64,000 bases of DNA, from NCBI RefSeq assembly GCF_016773205.1, contig NZ_JAETWB010000001.1, positions 930,001 to 994,000 of the forward strand. Reading direction: 5' to 3'. Below, piece by piece: positions 53,432 to 63,428 of the stretch; the first letter of the stretch is position 1, and the number at the start of each line of letters is the position of its first letter. The translations under genes were made by a program, and so were the position numbers. Source of the DNA: Belnapia arida (GTDB taxonomy: Bacteria; Pseudomonadota; Alphaproteobacteria; Acetobacterales; Acetobacteraceae). Below the pieces are notes generated by a model. It was given only the letters and a program-made list of their open reading frames with translations. It was not told where the DNA came from and made no database searches.

Positions 53432-55237
53432 TCAGGAGAGGCTGGTCGCCCGGGCCAGCGCCTCCGCGTCGAAGGGTTTTTCCAGCCGCGGGAAGGCGCC
53501 CTCGCCCTCGCCCGGCAATTCAGCATAGCCGGTAGCCAGCAGCACCGGCAGGCCGGGCCAATCCCGGTGGATGGCATTGGCGAGCTGCACACCGGTCATT
53601 CCCGGCATGGCGTAATCGGTGATGACAAGGTCGGCGGCGCGGCCAGCGCGCAGCAGCGCCAGCGCCTCGGGGCCGGAGCTGGCTTCCAGCACGACATGGC
53701 CGAGATCCTCCAGCATGTCCCGCGTGCTGGCCAGCACCAGCGGGTCGTCATCGACCAACAGCACGCTGCGTCGTTGCGCCGGGCGCGGCGGTGCGGCAGG
53801 GGCGGGGCTGGGTGCAGCCTCCGTCGCCACCTCGGCCGGAGACAAGGGCAGCCAAAGTTCCGCTTCGGTGCCGACGCCTGGGATGCTCCGCAACAGGAAG
53901 TGCCCACCCGAGCCGAGCGCCAGCCCCTGAACCATGGGCAGGCCGAGGCCCGTGCCCTTGCCGGCAGGCTTGGTTGTGAAGAAGGGCTCGGTGGCGCGGG
54001 CAAGGGTCGCGTCATCCATTCCCTCGCCGGTATCGGTGACGGAAAGCACGACATAGGGGCCGGGCGGCAGCGCCTCCGCCTCCGGCTCGGCAACCCGGCC
54101 GGTGATGGTGATGGTGCCGCCCGCAGGCATGGCGTCGCGGGCATTCACCACCAGATTGAGCAGGGCGAGTTCCAGCTGGTTGGCATCCACCTGCACTGCG
54201 GGCAGATTCGGCGGCAGGCGAAGCTGGAACCGGATGGCGGCGCTCAGGGAGTTGCGCAGCAGGTCGCTCATGCCGCGGACCAGCCGATGCAGCTCCACCC
54301 GCTCCGGCCGGCTCGGCTGGCGGCGGCCGAAGGCGAGGAGGCGGCGGGTCAGGCCGGCGCCGCGCTCCGCCCCGGCCAGCGCGTTCTCGATGAGCTGCCG
54401 GGCCTTGGCATCCTCGGGCGCGAGGCGCTTGCGCAGCAGCTTCAGGCTGCCGAGCACGGCCATCAGCAGGTTGTTGAAGTCATGTGCGATGCCACCGGTG
54501 AGCTGGCCTACCGCCTCCATCTTCTGGGCATGGACGAGGTTGGCCTCCGTCGCCCGGCGCTCGGCGATCTCGGCGTTGAGGCGGGCCTGAAGGGCAACGA
54601 GGTCGATCTGAAGGCGGATCATCGCATCGAACTGCCGGCTGGAGCGCAGCGCGGTCAGGCTGAGCGCGAGGAGGAAGCTGAGCAGCAGCAGGGCCTCGGC
54701 GTGGTGGCGCGGTCCTTCTCCGAAGGCGATGCGCAGCACCAGGGGCAACCCGGCCGGCAGCAGGAAAGCGAGCACGGTCGGAAAATGCGGGTAATGCAGT
54801 GCCGCGCTGCCGGCGCACATGCCGCCGATCAGGAAGATCCAGAACAGCTGGTAACCCTCGGAGGCCGGCATCAGCCAGAGGGCGCCGAGACCCCAGCCGA
54901 GGCCGCTCGCAGCGGTGCCGGCGAGCGCCGCCCAGGCGCGGCGCGGACTCTCCGGCCCGCCGCTCCGCCCGACCAGGAAGCGGAAGCCGGTGATGGCGAG
55001 CATGACGGCGAACCAGGCGAAGGCCTCTGCCTGGCCAAGGTCAAGCGCCAGCAGGATGGTGGTGATCGCGGCATTGCCGAGCGTCGCAACCAGGGCGAAG
55101 GGCAGCTGCGCGCGGACCGCCTTCAACCGCTCGGCCTGGAGGTCCGGCGTTTTTGCCATCAGCCCGTACCAGCGGTCGAGGGATGCATGGCGCCCCGCGC
55201 TTGTTCTCCCTTCATGGTAGCCGCCGCGCCGCTCCAT
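53432..55237 (-). CDS. Membrane hybrid sensor histidine kinase
   Basis: A 601-residue kinase. Six hydrophobic segments fill residues ~45-205 (for example TLGNAAITTILLALDL and LFWIFLIGGMCAGSAAL), with no large periplasmic domain, so it may sense within the membrane. A short coil leads to HisKA with [19 protein letters not shown], an ATPase domain (NLVVNARDAMPAGG, DTGEGMDD, GKGTGLGLPMVQG) and a receiver with LVITDYAMPG near the C-terminus. There is no partner gene. The start is uncertain: 55237 is the longest, 55159 (MAKTPDLQ) the alternative, neither with a strong ribosome site. Confidence 0.9.
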   Translation of the reverse strand: MERRGGYHEGRTSAGRHASLDRWYGLMAKTPDLQAERLKAVRAQLPFALVATLGNAAITTILLALDLGQAEAFAWFAVMLAITGFRFLVGRSGGPESPRRAWAALAGTAASGLGWGLGALWLMPASEGYQLFWIFLIGGMCAGSAALHYPHFPTVLAFLLPAGLPLVLRIAFGEGPRHHAEALLLLSFLLALSLTALRSSRQFDAMIRLQIDLVALQARLNAEIAERRATEANLVHAQKMEAVGQLTGGIAHDFNNLLMAVLGSLKLLRKRLAPEDAKARQLIENALAGAERGAGLTRRLLAFGRRQPSRPERVELHRLVRGMSDLLRNSLSAAIRFQLRLPPNLPAVQVDANQLELALLNLVVNARDAMPAGGTITITGRVAEPEAEALPPGPYVVLSVTDTGEGMDDATLARATEPFFTTKPAGKGTGLGLPMVQGLALGSGGHFLLRSIPGVGTEAELWLPLSPAEVATEAAPSPAPAAPPRPAQRRSVLLVDDDPLVLASTRDMLEDLGHVVLEASSGPEALALLRAGRAADLVITDYAMPGMTGVQLANAIHRDWPGLPVLLATGYAELPGEGEGAFPRLEKPFDAEALARATSLS

Positions 55238-55337
55238 TGCGAGGCCGCGCCAAAATCCGTGATCTTGGGTCTGCCTTGCCGCTGCCCTGACCGGCCCCTA
55301 CACCCCGGGGCCGAGACAAGGGGGACCTGCTCTGCCG

Positions 55338-56747
55338 ATGCCCGCTGATCCTTTCGGCCTCCTCCGCGACCTGGCGGAGATGCCCGAGCGCGGCTTACGC
55401 AACCTGATTGGCCAGCCGCGCATCCGCCTGGCGGTCACCGGCCTCACGCGGGCTGGGAAGACTGTCTTCCTCACCGCCATGGTCGCCAACCTCCTAGCGG
55501 CAGGGCGGGGGCGGCGGACGCTGCCGCAGCTGGAGCAGGCGGCGGGAGGACGGCTGCGCGGGGTTCGACTGGTGCCCTCTGCGAGCGAGGCCTTGCCGCG
55601 CTTCGATGTGGAGGCGCATCTGGCAGCGCTGGCAGCCGATCCGCCGGCCTGGCCGGGGCGGACGGATGATCTTTCCACCCTGGAAGTGACCCTGGATCTG
55701 GAGCGCGGCAGCAGCCTCGGCAGCCTGCTGGGCGGGCTGATCGGGCGGCGGACGGTGACGCTGGAACTGCTCGACTATCCGGGCGAATGGCTGCTCGACC
55801 TGCCGATGCTCGACCAAGACTATGCGGAGTGGTCGGCCGAGGCCTTGCGGCGGCTGCGCCGGGCGGAGGCCTCGACGGCAGCGCATGAGTTCCTGGCCTG
55901 GGCGGAGGCGCTGCCCGCCGGGACTGCGGCGGATGAGGCGCTGGCACGACGCGGCCATGCGCTCTACCGCGATGCCCTGCGGGAGTGCCGGGACCGGCTC
56001 GGCTTCCGCTTCCTCCAGCCCGGACGGGTGCTCAATCCGGGGCCACGCGGTGAGACGCCGCTGCTTTGGTTCTTCCCCCTGCCGCATCCACGGGGCGGCG
56101 GGCTGGCCGGGCTGCTGGCGGAGCGGCACGCTGCCTATGTCGCGGCGCAACGGGCGGATTTCTTCGAGCCCTTCTTCCGCCGCTTCGACCGGCAGGTGGT
56201 ATTGGTCGATGTGCTCGGCGCGCTCCATGCCGGGCAGGCCGCCTTCGAGGATACGGCGGAGGCGCTCGCGGCCATCGCCGGTGCCCTGCGCCATGGCGGC
56301 GGTTGGCTGGACTGGCTGACCGGGGCCGGCATCAGCCGCATCGCCTTCGCCGCCACCAAGGCCGACCATGTGCCGGCCCGGCAGCGGGATGCGCTGGCGG
56401 CGCTGCTCGGGCATCTGGTCGCCGGGCCGCAAGGAAGGGCAGGCGAGGCAGGCGTGCCGACCAGCGTGCACGCCCTCGCTTCGCTTCGCTGCACGCAGGA
56501 TGACGTGGCGATGCTGGACGGCCGCCCGGTTGCCGCGGTGCGCGGGTTGCTGCTGGCGAACGGGCGGAGCGCCAAGGTCTATCCTGGTGAGATTCCCCTG
56601 AGGCCGCCCGAGCCGGGCTTCTGGGAGCATGGCTTTTTCGAGATGCCGGAATTCCAGCCTCCGCGGCTGGACGCGGCGGGCGGCTCTGGCGTTCCGCATC
56701 TCGGCCTGGATGCGCTGCTGGCGGCGCTGATCGGAGATCTGTTGTGA
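55338..56747 (+). CDS. ycjX: YcjX-like P-loop protein (DUF463)
   Basis: A 469-residue predicted GTPase. IRLAVTGLTRAGKTVFLTAM is the Walker A region near residue 35, and LLDYPGEWLLDLPML is a DxxG-like switch. FFRRFDRQVVLVDVLGALH and FAATKADHVP (the TKAD base motif) follow. YcjX is stress-associated and in enterobacteria belongs to the phage-shock regulon. It pairs with the next gene through a GTGA overlap, as ycjX-ycjF do elsewhere. Its cellular role remains open. Confidence 0.9.
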   Translation: MPADPFGLLRDLAEMPERGLRNLIGQPRIRLAVTGLTRAGKTVFLTAMVANLLAAGRGRRTLPQLEQAAGGRLRGVRLVPSASEALPRFDVEAHLAALAADPPAWPGRTDDLSTLEVTLDLERGSSLGSLLGGLIGRRTVTLELLDYPGEWLLDLPMLDQDYAEWSAEALRRLRRAEASTAAHEFLAWAEALPAGTAADEALARRGHALYRDALRECRDRLGFRFLQPGRVLNPGPRGETPLLWFFPLPHPRGGGLAGLLAERHAAYVAAQRADFFEPFFRRFDRQVVLVDVLGALHAGQAAFEDTAEALAAIAGALRHGGGWLDWLTGAGISRIAFAATKADHVPARQRDALAALLGHLVAGPQGRAGEAGVPTSVHALASLRCTQDDVAMLDGRPVAAVRGLLLANGRSAKVYPGEIPLRPPEPGFWEHGFFEMPEFQPPRLDAAGGSGVPHLGLDALLAALIGDLL

Positions 56748-57613
56748 GCGATTCGCCCAAGGGCCCGCGGGTGATCCTGGAGGAGCCGGCGCCGCGGCTC
56801 GACTTCCAGTGGGAACAGGCGGTTGTGCCGGTGGCGGTGCCGGCCCCGCGCGCCCGCTGGTCCGGGCTCGGACGGGTGGCGGCGGGGGCGGCGGTGCTTG
56901 GCCTTGGCTTGGCGGCGCTGGATGCGGCAAATTTCGTTGTCGACCAGTTCGGCCGGGGGCCGGTGCAGGGCTGGGCGACGCTCGGCGTGGTGGGAGTCGG
57001 CTTCGGCCTGCTGGCGGGTGGCGCCTGGCGCGAGTTGCGGAGCCTTGCCGCACTCCGGGCGGTGGACCGCGCGCGGGTGGCCTTTGCCCGGCAGGACCTG
57101 GAGACGGCACGGGCCGAGGCGTTGCGCTGGGCGGGTGGCGTCGCCGAAGCGGCGAGCCTGCAACCCGCCCTGCGCCAGGCGGGCAGCACGGAGGAACTGC
57201 GCGCGTTGCTGGAGGGCGGCCCGCTGCGGCTGCTGGATGCGGAGGCGGCGGGGCTCGGCCGGGTGGCGGCGGTGCAGGCCTTCTCGATCACCGCCATCAG
57301 CCCCTCGCCGGGGCTGGATGCGCTGGTCTTCGCCTGGCGCGGGGTGCGGCTGGTGCGGCAGGTGGCGGCGCTGCACGGGCTGCGGCCAGGCCTTGCCGGG
57401 ACCTTTGCCCTGCTGCGGCGGACGCTGTTCGACGCTGCGACCGTTGCCGCGACGGATGTGGCGGTGGATGCGGCAGCGCGGGCGCTGCTCTCCAACAAGC
57501 TGCTGGAGCAGTTCGCCGGGGAGGCTGCGGCCGGGGCGGTGGCGGCACGGCGGATGTTGCGCCTCGCCCGCGTCGCGGCGGAAGCCTGCCGGATCGTGCC
57601 GCCGCTGCGCTGA
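56744..57613 (+). CDS. ycjF: YcjF-like membrane protein (DUF697/TIGR01620)
   Basis: A 289-residue protein with two hydrophobic segments (about 45-65 and 85-105) followed by a DUF697 region containing VAAVQAFSITAISPSPGLDALVFAW-type helices and GTFALLRRTLFDAATVAATD. It starts with GTG at 56744 inside the ycjX stop. Partner of YcjX in the inner membrane; precise function unknown. Its stop is directly adjacent to the stop of the convergent OhrR-like gene, with no intergenic base. Confidence 0.85.
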   Translation: MSDSPKGPRVILEEPAPRLDFQWEQAVVPVAVPAPRARWSGLGRVAAGAAVLGLGLAALDAANFVVDQFGRGPVQGWATLGVVGVGFGLLAGGAWRELRSLAALRAVDRARVAFARQDLETARAEALRWAGGVAEAASLQPALRQAGSTEELRALLEGGPLRLLDAEAAGLGRVAAVQAFSITAISPSPGLDALVFAWRGVRLVRQVAALHGLRPGLAGTFALLRRTLFDAATVAATDVAVDAAARALLSNKLLEQFAGEAAAGAVAARRMLRLARVAAEACRIVPPLR

Positions 57614-58072
57614 CTATCCCTCGACCGACAGCAGCTTGTCCCGCAGCGCGATGACGCGCTGCTTCAGGTCGTGGACGGCCTGCATGTCGCCGCCGAAAAC
57701 GTGCTCCACCCAGTCCGGATGCAGCTCGCAGGCCTTGTCATGCAGGGTGCGGCCCTGCTCGGTCAGGCGGATGCGCACCTGCCGCTCATCCTCGGTGTCC
57801 CGCTCGCGGCGGATGTAGCCGAGCGCCTCCAGCCGCTTCAACATCGGCGTCAGCGTGCTCGATTCGAGGTAGAGCTTGTCGCCGATGGCGCTGACCGTGC
57901 GGTTGTCCTCCTTCCACAGAACGATCATGACAAGGTACTGCGGGTAGGTGAGGCCGATCTTCTCCAGCATCGGCTTGTTCGCGCGCCCCATCGCCTGCGC
58001 GGTGGAGTGCAGGGCGAAGCAGAGGAACTCGTTCAGATCCAGGCTCGGGCTGGTCGGTGTCGATTCGCTCAT
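57614..58072 (-). CDS. OhrR-like MarR family redox regulator
   Basis: A 152-residue MarR protein. Cys18 in FLCFALHSTAQAMGRA sits where OhrR has its reactive cysteine, and GLTYPQYLVMIVLW supplies the conserved Tyr pair. The winged helix has LYLESSTLTPMLKRLEALGY and the wing RERDTEDERQVRI. A second cysteine, Cys115 (DKACELHPDW), would allow the two-Cys mechanism of Xanthomonas-type OhrR. It should repress until oxidised by organic hydroperoxide. No ohr peroxidase gene lies nearby; the divergent gene encodes a small secreted protein. Confidence 0.85.
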   Translation of the reverse strand: MSESTPTSPSLDLNEFLCFALHSTAQAMGRANKPMLEKIGLTYPQYLVMIVLWKEDNRTVSAIGDKLYLESSTLTPMLKRLEALGYIRRERDTEDERQVRIRLTEQGRTLHDKACELHPDWVEHVFGGDMQAVHDLKQRVIALRDKLLSVEG

Positions 58073-58117
58073 GGCTGCATCCCCATCTGACGTTTGTCCC
58101 TTACCTCACCAAATGAA

Positions 58118-58135
58118 TATCGCGCGATTTAATCG
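58118..58135. promoter_or_regulatory. Operator-like motif, copy 1
   Basis: TATCGCGC-N4-TAATCG. It includes the perfect palindromes ATCGCGCGAT (58119-58128) and CGATTTAATCG (58125-58135). Located 46 bases upstream of the OhrR-like start and repeated once in the same divergent gap. Confidence 0.5.
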
Positions 58136-58173
58136 TACATGAAAGACCTGCATGGCCGACATGCGGATATGTC

Positions 58174-58193
58174 TATCGCGCACGACCTAATCG
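58174..58193. promoter_or_regulatory. Operator-like motif, copy 2
   Basis: TATCGCGC-N6-TAATCG, with the same two boxes as copy 1, starting 56 bases further on and 58 bases before the secreted-protein ATG. Two copies in a divergent gap fit control of both genes by the OhrR-like protein; binding is inferred. Confidence 0.5.
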
Positions 58194-58251
58194 CCCGCTA
58201 CATAGCCTCCCAACAGGGCGCCGGTGGTCGGTGCCCGAAGGAGACGAAACC

Positions 58252-58596
58252 ATGTTCCGCAACGCACTAATTGCCTCCGCGATGCTGTTCGGCACGGCCG
58301 GTGCCGCGCTGGCCCAGGACAATGGCCCCCGGCTGATCGGTGGCGGCGCCGATGGCGGCCCCCGGGTCGTGTATGCCGAGCCCAGCCAGAACGTCGTCGG
58401 CGGCGGCTATGCCCGCATCACCGGCGAAGCCAGCAACCGCAGCGTCGCCTATGCGGGCCCGACCACGGGCCAGGCTGTGACGGGCTATGTCGCCCAGCTC
58501 GTGGGCGGTGGCCGTGAGCAGGCACTGGTTTACGCCCCGGCGCAGTCCGGCAGCCCGACCCTGGCCGCCCAGACGACCGACCGCATCGGCGGCTGA
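58252..58596 (+). CDS. Small secreted protein of unknown function
   Basis: A 114-residue protein with a clear signal peptide (MFRNALIASAMLFGTAGAAL, cleavage after AQ). The mature ~90 residues are Gly/Ala-rich, have no cysteine and contain loosely repeated units: VVYAEPSQNVVGGGY, SVAYAGPTTGQAVTGY and ALVYAPAQSGSP. Beta structure is likely. GAAGGAGACG precedes the ATG at 58252. It faces the OhrR-like gene across two operator-like motifs and is followed by a strong terminator, so it is a single-gene unit, possibly peroxide-inducible. No function is known to me. Confidence 0.8.
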   Translation: MFRNALIASAMLFGTAGAALAQDNGPRLIGGGADGGPRVVYAEPSQNVVGGGYARITGEASNRSVAYAGPTTGQAVTGYVAQLVGGGREQALVYAPAQSGSPTLAAQTTDRIGG

Positions 58597-58604
58597 CCTT
58601 GCTC

Positions 58605-58631
58605 CCGCGGCGCCTCCAAGAGGCGCCGCGG
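58605..58631. terminator. Bidirectional terminator hairpin
   Basis: A perfect 12-bp stem (58605-58616 with 58620-58631) closes on a CAA loop between the convergent secreted-protein and Bug genes. Confidence 0.7.
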
Positions 58632-58635
58632 AGCC

Positions 58636-59610
58636 TCATCCCTCCAGCCTGACATTGGCGATGCGGGCTACCTCGCGCCATTGCGCGATCTCCCGCCGCA
58701 CGAAATCCCCAAATTCTTCCGGCGTGCCCGGCGCCGGCGTGCCGCCGAGCTCAATGAAGCGCGCCTGCATCGCCGGCTGACGCAGGACGGCGCCGAGATC
58801 AGCGTTCACCTTCTGGACAATCTCCACCGGCGTCCCGGCCGGGGCGCAAAGCCCGGTCCAGCCATAGGCGCCGTAGCCGGGCGCTACCGTCTCGGCGATG
58901 GTCGGCACCTCCGGCAGCTGCGGCGCGCGGTCCGGCGTGGTGACGGCGATGGGGACGACCTTCCCCGCCTGGATGTGCGGCAGGGCGGAAGCGACGCTGT
59001 CGAACATCAGCTTGACGTTGCCTGAGAGCAGGTCGGCCATGGCCGGCCCGCTGCCGCGGTAATGCACCATGTTCACCCGGATGCCGGTTCGGTGCACGAA
59101 GAGCTCCGCCGACATGTGTTGGCTGGTCGCCGGCCCCGCCGTCGCCACGTCGATCGCCCCGGGCGCGGCCTTGGCCGCTGCCACGACCTCGGCTGCTGTG
59201 CGCATCCTGAGCGAAGGGTGCGCCACGATCAGCAGCGGCAGCACCACGACATTGCTGACGAATGCGAAGTCCCGCTCGGCATCATAGGGGATGCGCGGCA
59301 GCACGGAGGGATTGACGCCGAGCGTCCCCGATGTGCCCGCCGTCAGCGTATAGCCATCCGGTGCCGCCCGCGCCCCGGCCTCGAGTGCTGGCGCTCCGGC
59401 GCCGCCGCCGCGGTTTTCGATGACGACGCGCTGAGGCCAGCGGCGCGAGAGCTCGTCGGCATAGAGCCGGGTGAAGATGTCGGCCGCCTGGCCGGGCGGG
59501 AAGGGCACGATGATCCGCACCGGCTTGTCCGGCCAGGCCGGCTGTGCGCGGGCGATGCCCGGCAGCAGGGCGGCTGCCCCGAGCAGGCGGCGTCGCGTGG
59601 CCTGCGGCAT
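58636..59610 (-). CDS. Bug/TctC family periplasmic solute-binding protein
   Basis: A 324-residue receptor. The signal is MPQATRRRLLGAAALLPGIA to about RAQP; the mature part has VRIIVPFPPGQAADIFTRLY, VVIENRGGGAGAPALEAGAR, PDGYTLTAGTSGTLGVNP, VHYRGSGPAMADLLSGN and LCAPAGTPVEIVQKVNADL. It is divergent from a tartrate/isopropylmalate-type dehydrogenase 62 bases away, which suggests a hydroxy-dicarboxylate ligand such as tartrate or malate. It lacks membrane subunits nearby and may use the tctBA at 7.6-9.6 kb or another set. Confidence 0.9.
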   Translation of the reverse strand: MPQATRRRLLGAAALLPGIARAQPAWPDKPVRIIVPFPPGQAADIFTRLYADELSRRWPQRVVIENRGGGAGAPALEAGARAAPDGYTLTAGTSGTLGVNPSVLPRIPYDAERDFAFVSNVVVLPLLIVAHPSLRMRTAAEVVAAAKAAPGAIDVATAGPATSQHMSAELFVHRTGIRVNMVHYRGSGPAMADLLSGNVKLMFDSVASALPHIQAGKVVPIAVTTPDRAPQLPEVPTIAETVAPGYGAYGWTGLCAPAGTPVEIVQKVNADLGAVLRQPAMQARFIELGGTPAPGTPEEFGDFVRREIAQWREVARIANVRLEG

Positions 59611-59672
59611 GGTCTGTCCCTCCCTCGGTCTTTCCCGCAGGATGCCGCCAAAGCAGCGGGAAGGGAAAGCGC

Positions 59673-60754
<1,082 letters not shown>

Positions 60755-60758
<4 letters not shown>

Positions 60759-62281
60759 TCTCCCGCCGCGCCCTGCTGGAAGGCGCTGCGGCGGCCGGCG
60801 GGACGCGGGCAGCGGTCGCGGTGCTCGCCGCGCTCGGCGGGTTGCCGGCGGTGCCGGCCGCCGCCGCGCCGCCCGCCCTGCCGCGGGACGGGCGGCGGGT
60901 GCTCGTGGTCGGCGCCGGCATCGCCGGGCTGGTTGCGGCATTGGAGATGCGGCGGGCCGGCTGGTCGGTGCGGGTGCTGGAGGCCGCCCCACAAGCCGGC
61001 GGCCGCTGCACGACGCTGCGCTCCGGCGACGTGGTCGAGGAAGAAGGCGGGCCGGCGCAGCGCGTTACCTGGGATGCCGCGCCGCACCTCTACGCCAACC
61101 CTGGTCCGGCGCGCATCCCGCACCACCATCGCGGCATCCTGGGCTACTGCCGGACGCTTGGCGTGCCCTTGGAGGTGCTGGTCGACGAAAACCGGGCGGC
61201 GCTGCTCGCCTCCTCCGCCGGGCCGGTGCCGATGCGGCGGGTGCAGGCCGACCTGCGCGGCTTGGTCGCCGAGCTGGCGGCGAAAGGGCTGGAGCGCGGC
61301 ACGGCGGAGGCGCCGCTCGGCGAGGCCGATCTCGATGCGCTGCGGGCCATGCTGCGCCGCTTCGGCGCCCTCGACCGGGACATGCGCTACAACGGCACCG
61401 CCCGCGCCGGCTGGGCAGAACCGCCTGGCGCCGGCCTCGCCCCGCCGCGCGCCATGGCGCCGCTCGACGCGCGCCTGCTGCTGGAACCGGCGCTCTGGGA
61501 AGGGGCCGCCTTCGCCGAGGGCGTCGATTATGCGGCGACCATGCTGCAGCCGGTCGGCGGAATGAACCGCATCGCCGCCGCTCTCGCCGCGGCGGTCGGC
61601 GACGCGCTGGTGACGGGGGCGGACGTGCTCTCGCTCCGCCGCACGGAATCAGGCGCGCGCGTTGCCTGGCGCGGGATGGATGGCGCGGTGCGCGAGGAGG
61701 AGGCGCCGCGCATCCTCCTCGCCCTGCCGGCGCCGGTGCTGGCGCGGCTCGACTCCGACCTCTCGGCGGAGCGCAGGGCGGGGCTCGCCGCGCTGCATCA
61801 CGCTGCGGCCGCCAAGCTCGCCTTCCAATGCGAACGGCGCTTTTGGGAGGAGGATCATGCGATCTACGGCGGCATCTCCTGGATGCCGCGCGAAGCGACG
61901 CAGATCTGGTACCCGTCGCACGGCTTTCATGCCGCGAAAGGCATCCTGATCGGCGCCTATATCTGGGATGATGAGACCGGGGAGCGCTTCGGTTCCCGCA
62001 GCCCCGCCGAGCGCGCCGCCGTCATCGCGGCCGATGGCGAGGTGCTGCATCCGGGCCTCGGGCGCGAGGTTGCGGCGCCGGTATCGATCGCCTGGCGGCG
62101 CATGCCGCGGGCGCGTGGCGCCTGGGCGGAGTGGACGGCGGAGCAGCGGCGCAGCCTCTACCCGCTGCTGCGCGCCCCGGAGGGCCCGTATCACTTCGCC
62201 GGAGAATATCTCTCCTGGTTCACCGGCTGGCAGGAAGGCGCAGTGCTCTCCGCCTGGGCCGCACTGGAAGGGATGGCCTAG
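60755..62281 (+). CDS. Flavin-containing amine oxidase family protein, probably Tat-exported
   Basis: A 508-residue FAD enzyme. The N-terminus MISRRALLEGAAAAGG has a twin-Arg and a hydrophobic stretch ending near PAAAA, consistent with Tat export. RRVLVVGAGIAGLVAALEMRR is the FAD motif, followed by VLEAAPQAGGRCTTLRSG. The C-terminal FAD contact is YHFAGEYLSWFTGWQEGAVLSAW. The pattern fits monoamine or L-amino-acid oxidases, which give an imine, H2O2 and ammonia. It begins with GTG at 60755 (GTGA overlap with the dehydrogenase), so the two are coupled. Its TAG stop shares CTAG with the convergent gene. Confidence 0.87.
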
Positions 62282-63015
62282 AAATCCACGCTGAGGATCA
62301 CCTTGCCGAGCCAGCGGTCGCTCGCATGGGTCAGCCCGTGGCCGAGGCCGAAATGCACGGCGAAGCGGTTGCTGATCTTGATGTCCGTCGTGACGAAGAG
62401 CTGATGCCCCTGCTGCGGCAATCCCTCGCCCCGGCTGATACGGCCGAAATCCATGTAGTGCTCCAGCCCGAGCCAGACGATCGGCGCCACCTGCCGCACG
62501 CCGCGCACCGAGGGCACGAAGACCGGGCCGCCCTGGCCGAGCGGGAAAACCACGGACGGATTGAGGATGAGCTGCCAGGGCCCGCTGCGCATGTCGATGA
62601 TGGGCCGCAAGGTCAAGGCCAGATTGGATTCGGCGAAGCGAGTCGACTGGTGGCCGATCTCGATATCCATGCCATAGGCAAAGGGCCGGGTGTCGGCGCC
62701 CGGGCTGATGAAGCTGTTGCGCAGCTTGAACCCGCCGCCATAGGTGTCGCCGGAGAATTCGCGCGCGACCGGCAGCAGCAGCGCCACCTCGTGCCAGGGT
62801 GCGGTGGCGAAGCCGAGCTCCGCCGTCGCCAGCAGCCCGTTGCGGGGCGCCCCGTCGCCGAGCCGGCCGCGGCGACCGGCATTGAAATGGATGTTGATGT
62901 CGGGCACGCCCTGTTCGGCAATGCGCCCGTCATAAACCTGGAATTCGTCGAAGCCGGCGGCGCCGGCGGGCGACGCCAGCAGCAGCGCGGCGAGGGCGAG
63001 GGCAAGCCGCTTCAT
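62278..63015 (-). CDS. Predicted outer-membrane beta-barrel protein of unknown role
   Basis: A 245-residue protein with a signal peptide (MKRLALALAALLLASPAGAA). The mature part opens FDEFQVYDGRIAEQGVPDIN and alternates polar and nonpolar residues in strand-sized units, ending in WLGKVILSVDF with the terminal Phe typical of BamA clients. Similar proteins starting FxEFQVYDG are widespread in proteobacteria without a known function; that recall is from memory. The ATG at 63015 overlaps the thioesterase stop (ATGA). Its TAG stop overlaps the convergent amine oxidase stop by 4 bases. Confidence 0.75.
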   Translation of the reverse strand: MKRLALALAALLLASPAGAAGFDEFQVYDGRIAEQGVPDINIHFNAGRRGRLGDGAPRNGLLATAELGFATAPWHEVALLLPVAREFSGDTYGGGFKLRNSFISPGADTRPFAYGMDIEIGHQSTRFAESNLALTLRPIIDMRSGPWQLILNPSVVFPLGQGGPVFVPSVRGVRQVAPIVWLGLEHYMDFGRISRGEGLPQQGHQLFVTTDIKISNRFAVHFGLGHGLTHASDRWLGKVILSVDF

Positions 63016-63428
63016 CGCGCGGCCGGGGCGATCACCGCCCATGTCGTCGTCACATGCACGGCAACCTCCTCGCTGTCCTCCGCACGGATCATGATCTCGC
63101 CGAAGACCATGCGCCTGCCGCGCTTGACGAGCCGCGCCTCGGCCAGCACCGGGCCGCTGCCGGCGGGGCGGAGGAAATTCACCGTCATGGTGGATGTGAC
63201 GCTGTTATCGCGCCCGTCATTCACCGAGAGCAGCGCCGCCCACATGGCCACATCCGCAAGCCCCATCAGCGCCGGGCCGGAGAGCGTGTCGCCCGGCCGC
63301 AGCAGCCGCGCCGAGGCGGGCAGGCGCAGCAGGGCGCGGCCGCCCTCGGCCTCGAGCAATTCGACGCCCCAGTCCTCGGCGAGCGGCACGCCGCGACGGA
63401 TCACGGCGAGCATGGTGTCGAGATCCAT
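63012..63428 (-). CDS. PaaI-like hotdog-fold thioesterase
   Basis: A 138-residue protein with the hotdog thioesterase pattern: WGVELLEAEGGRALLRLP, RPGDTLSGPALMGLADVAMW, and SVTSTMTVNFLRPAGSGPVLAEA followed by RRMVFGEIMI. The Asp in GLADVAMWAAL is at the catalytic position of PaaI-type enzymes. It would hydrolyse acyl-CoA thioesters; substrate unknown. The ATG overlaps the hutI stop by one base and its stop overlaps the barrel gene, so three minus-strand genes are translationally linked. Confidence 0.85.
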   Translation of the reverse strand: MDLDTMLAVIRRGVPLAEDWGVELLEAEGGRALLRLPASARLLRPGDTLSGPALMGLADVAMWAALLSVNDGRDNSVTSTMTVNFLRPAGSGPVLAEARLVKRGRRMVFGEIMIRAEDSEEVAVHVTTTWAVIAPAAR

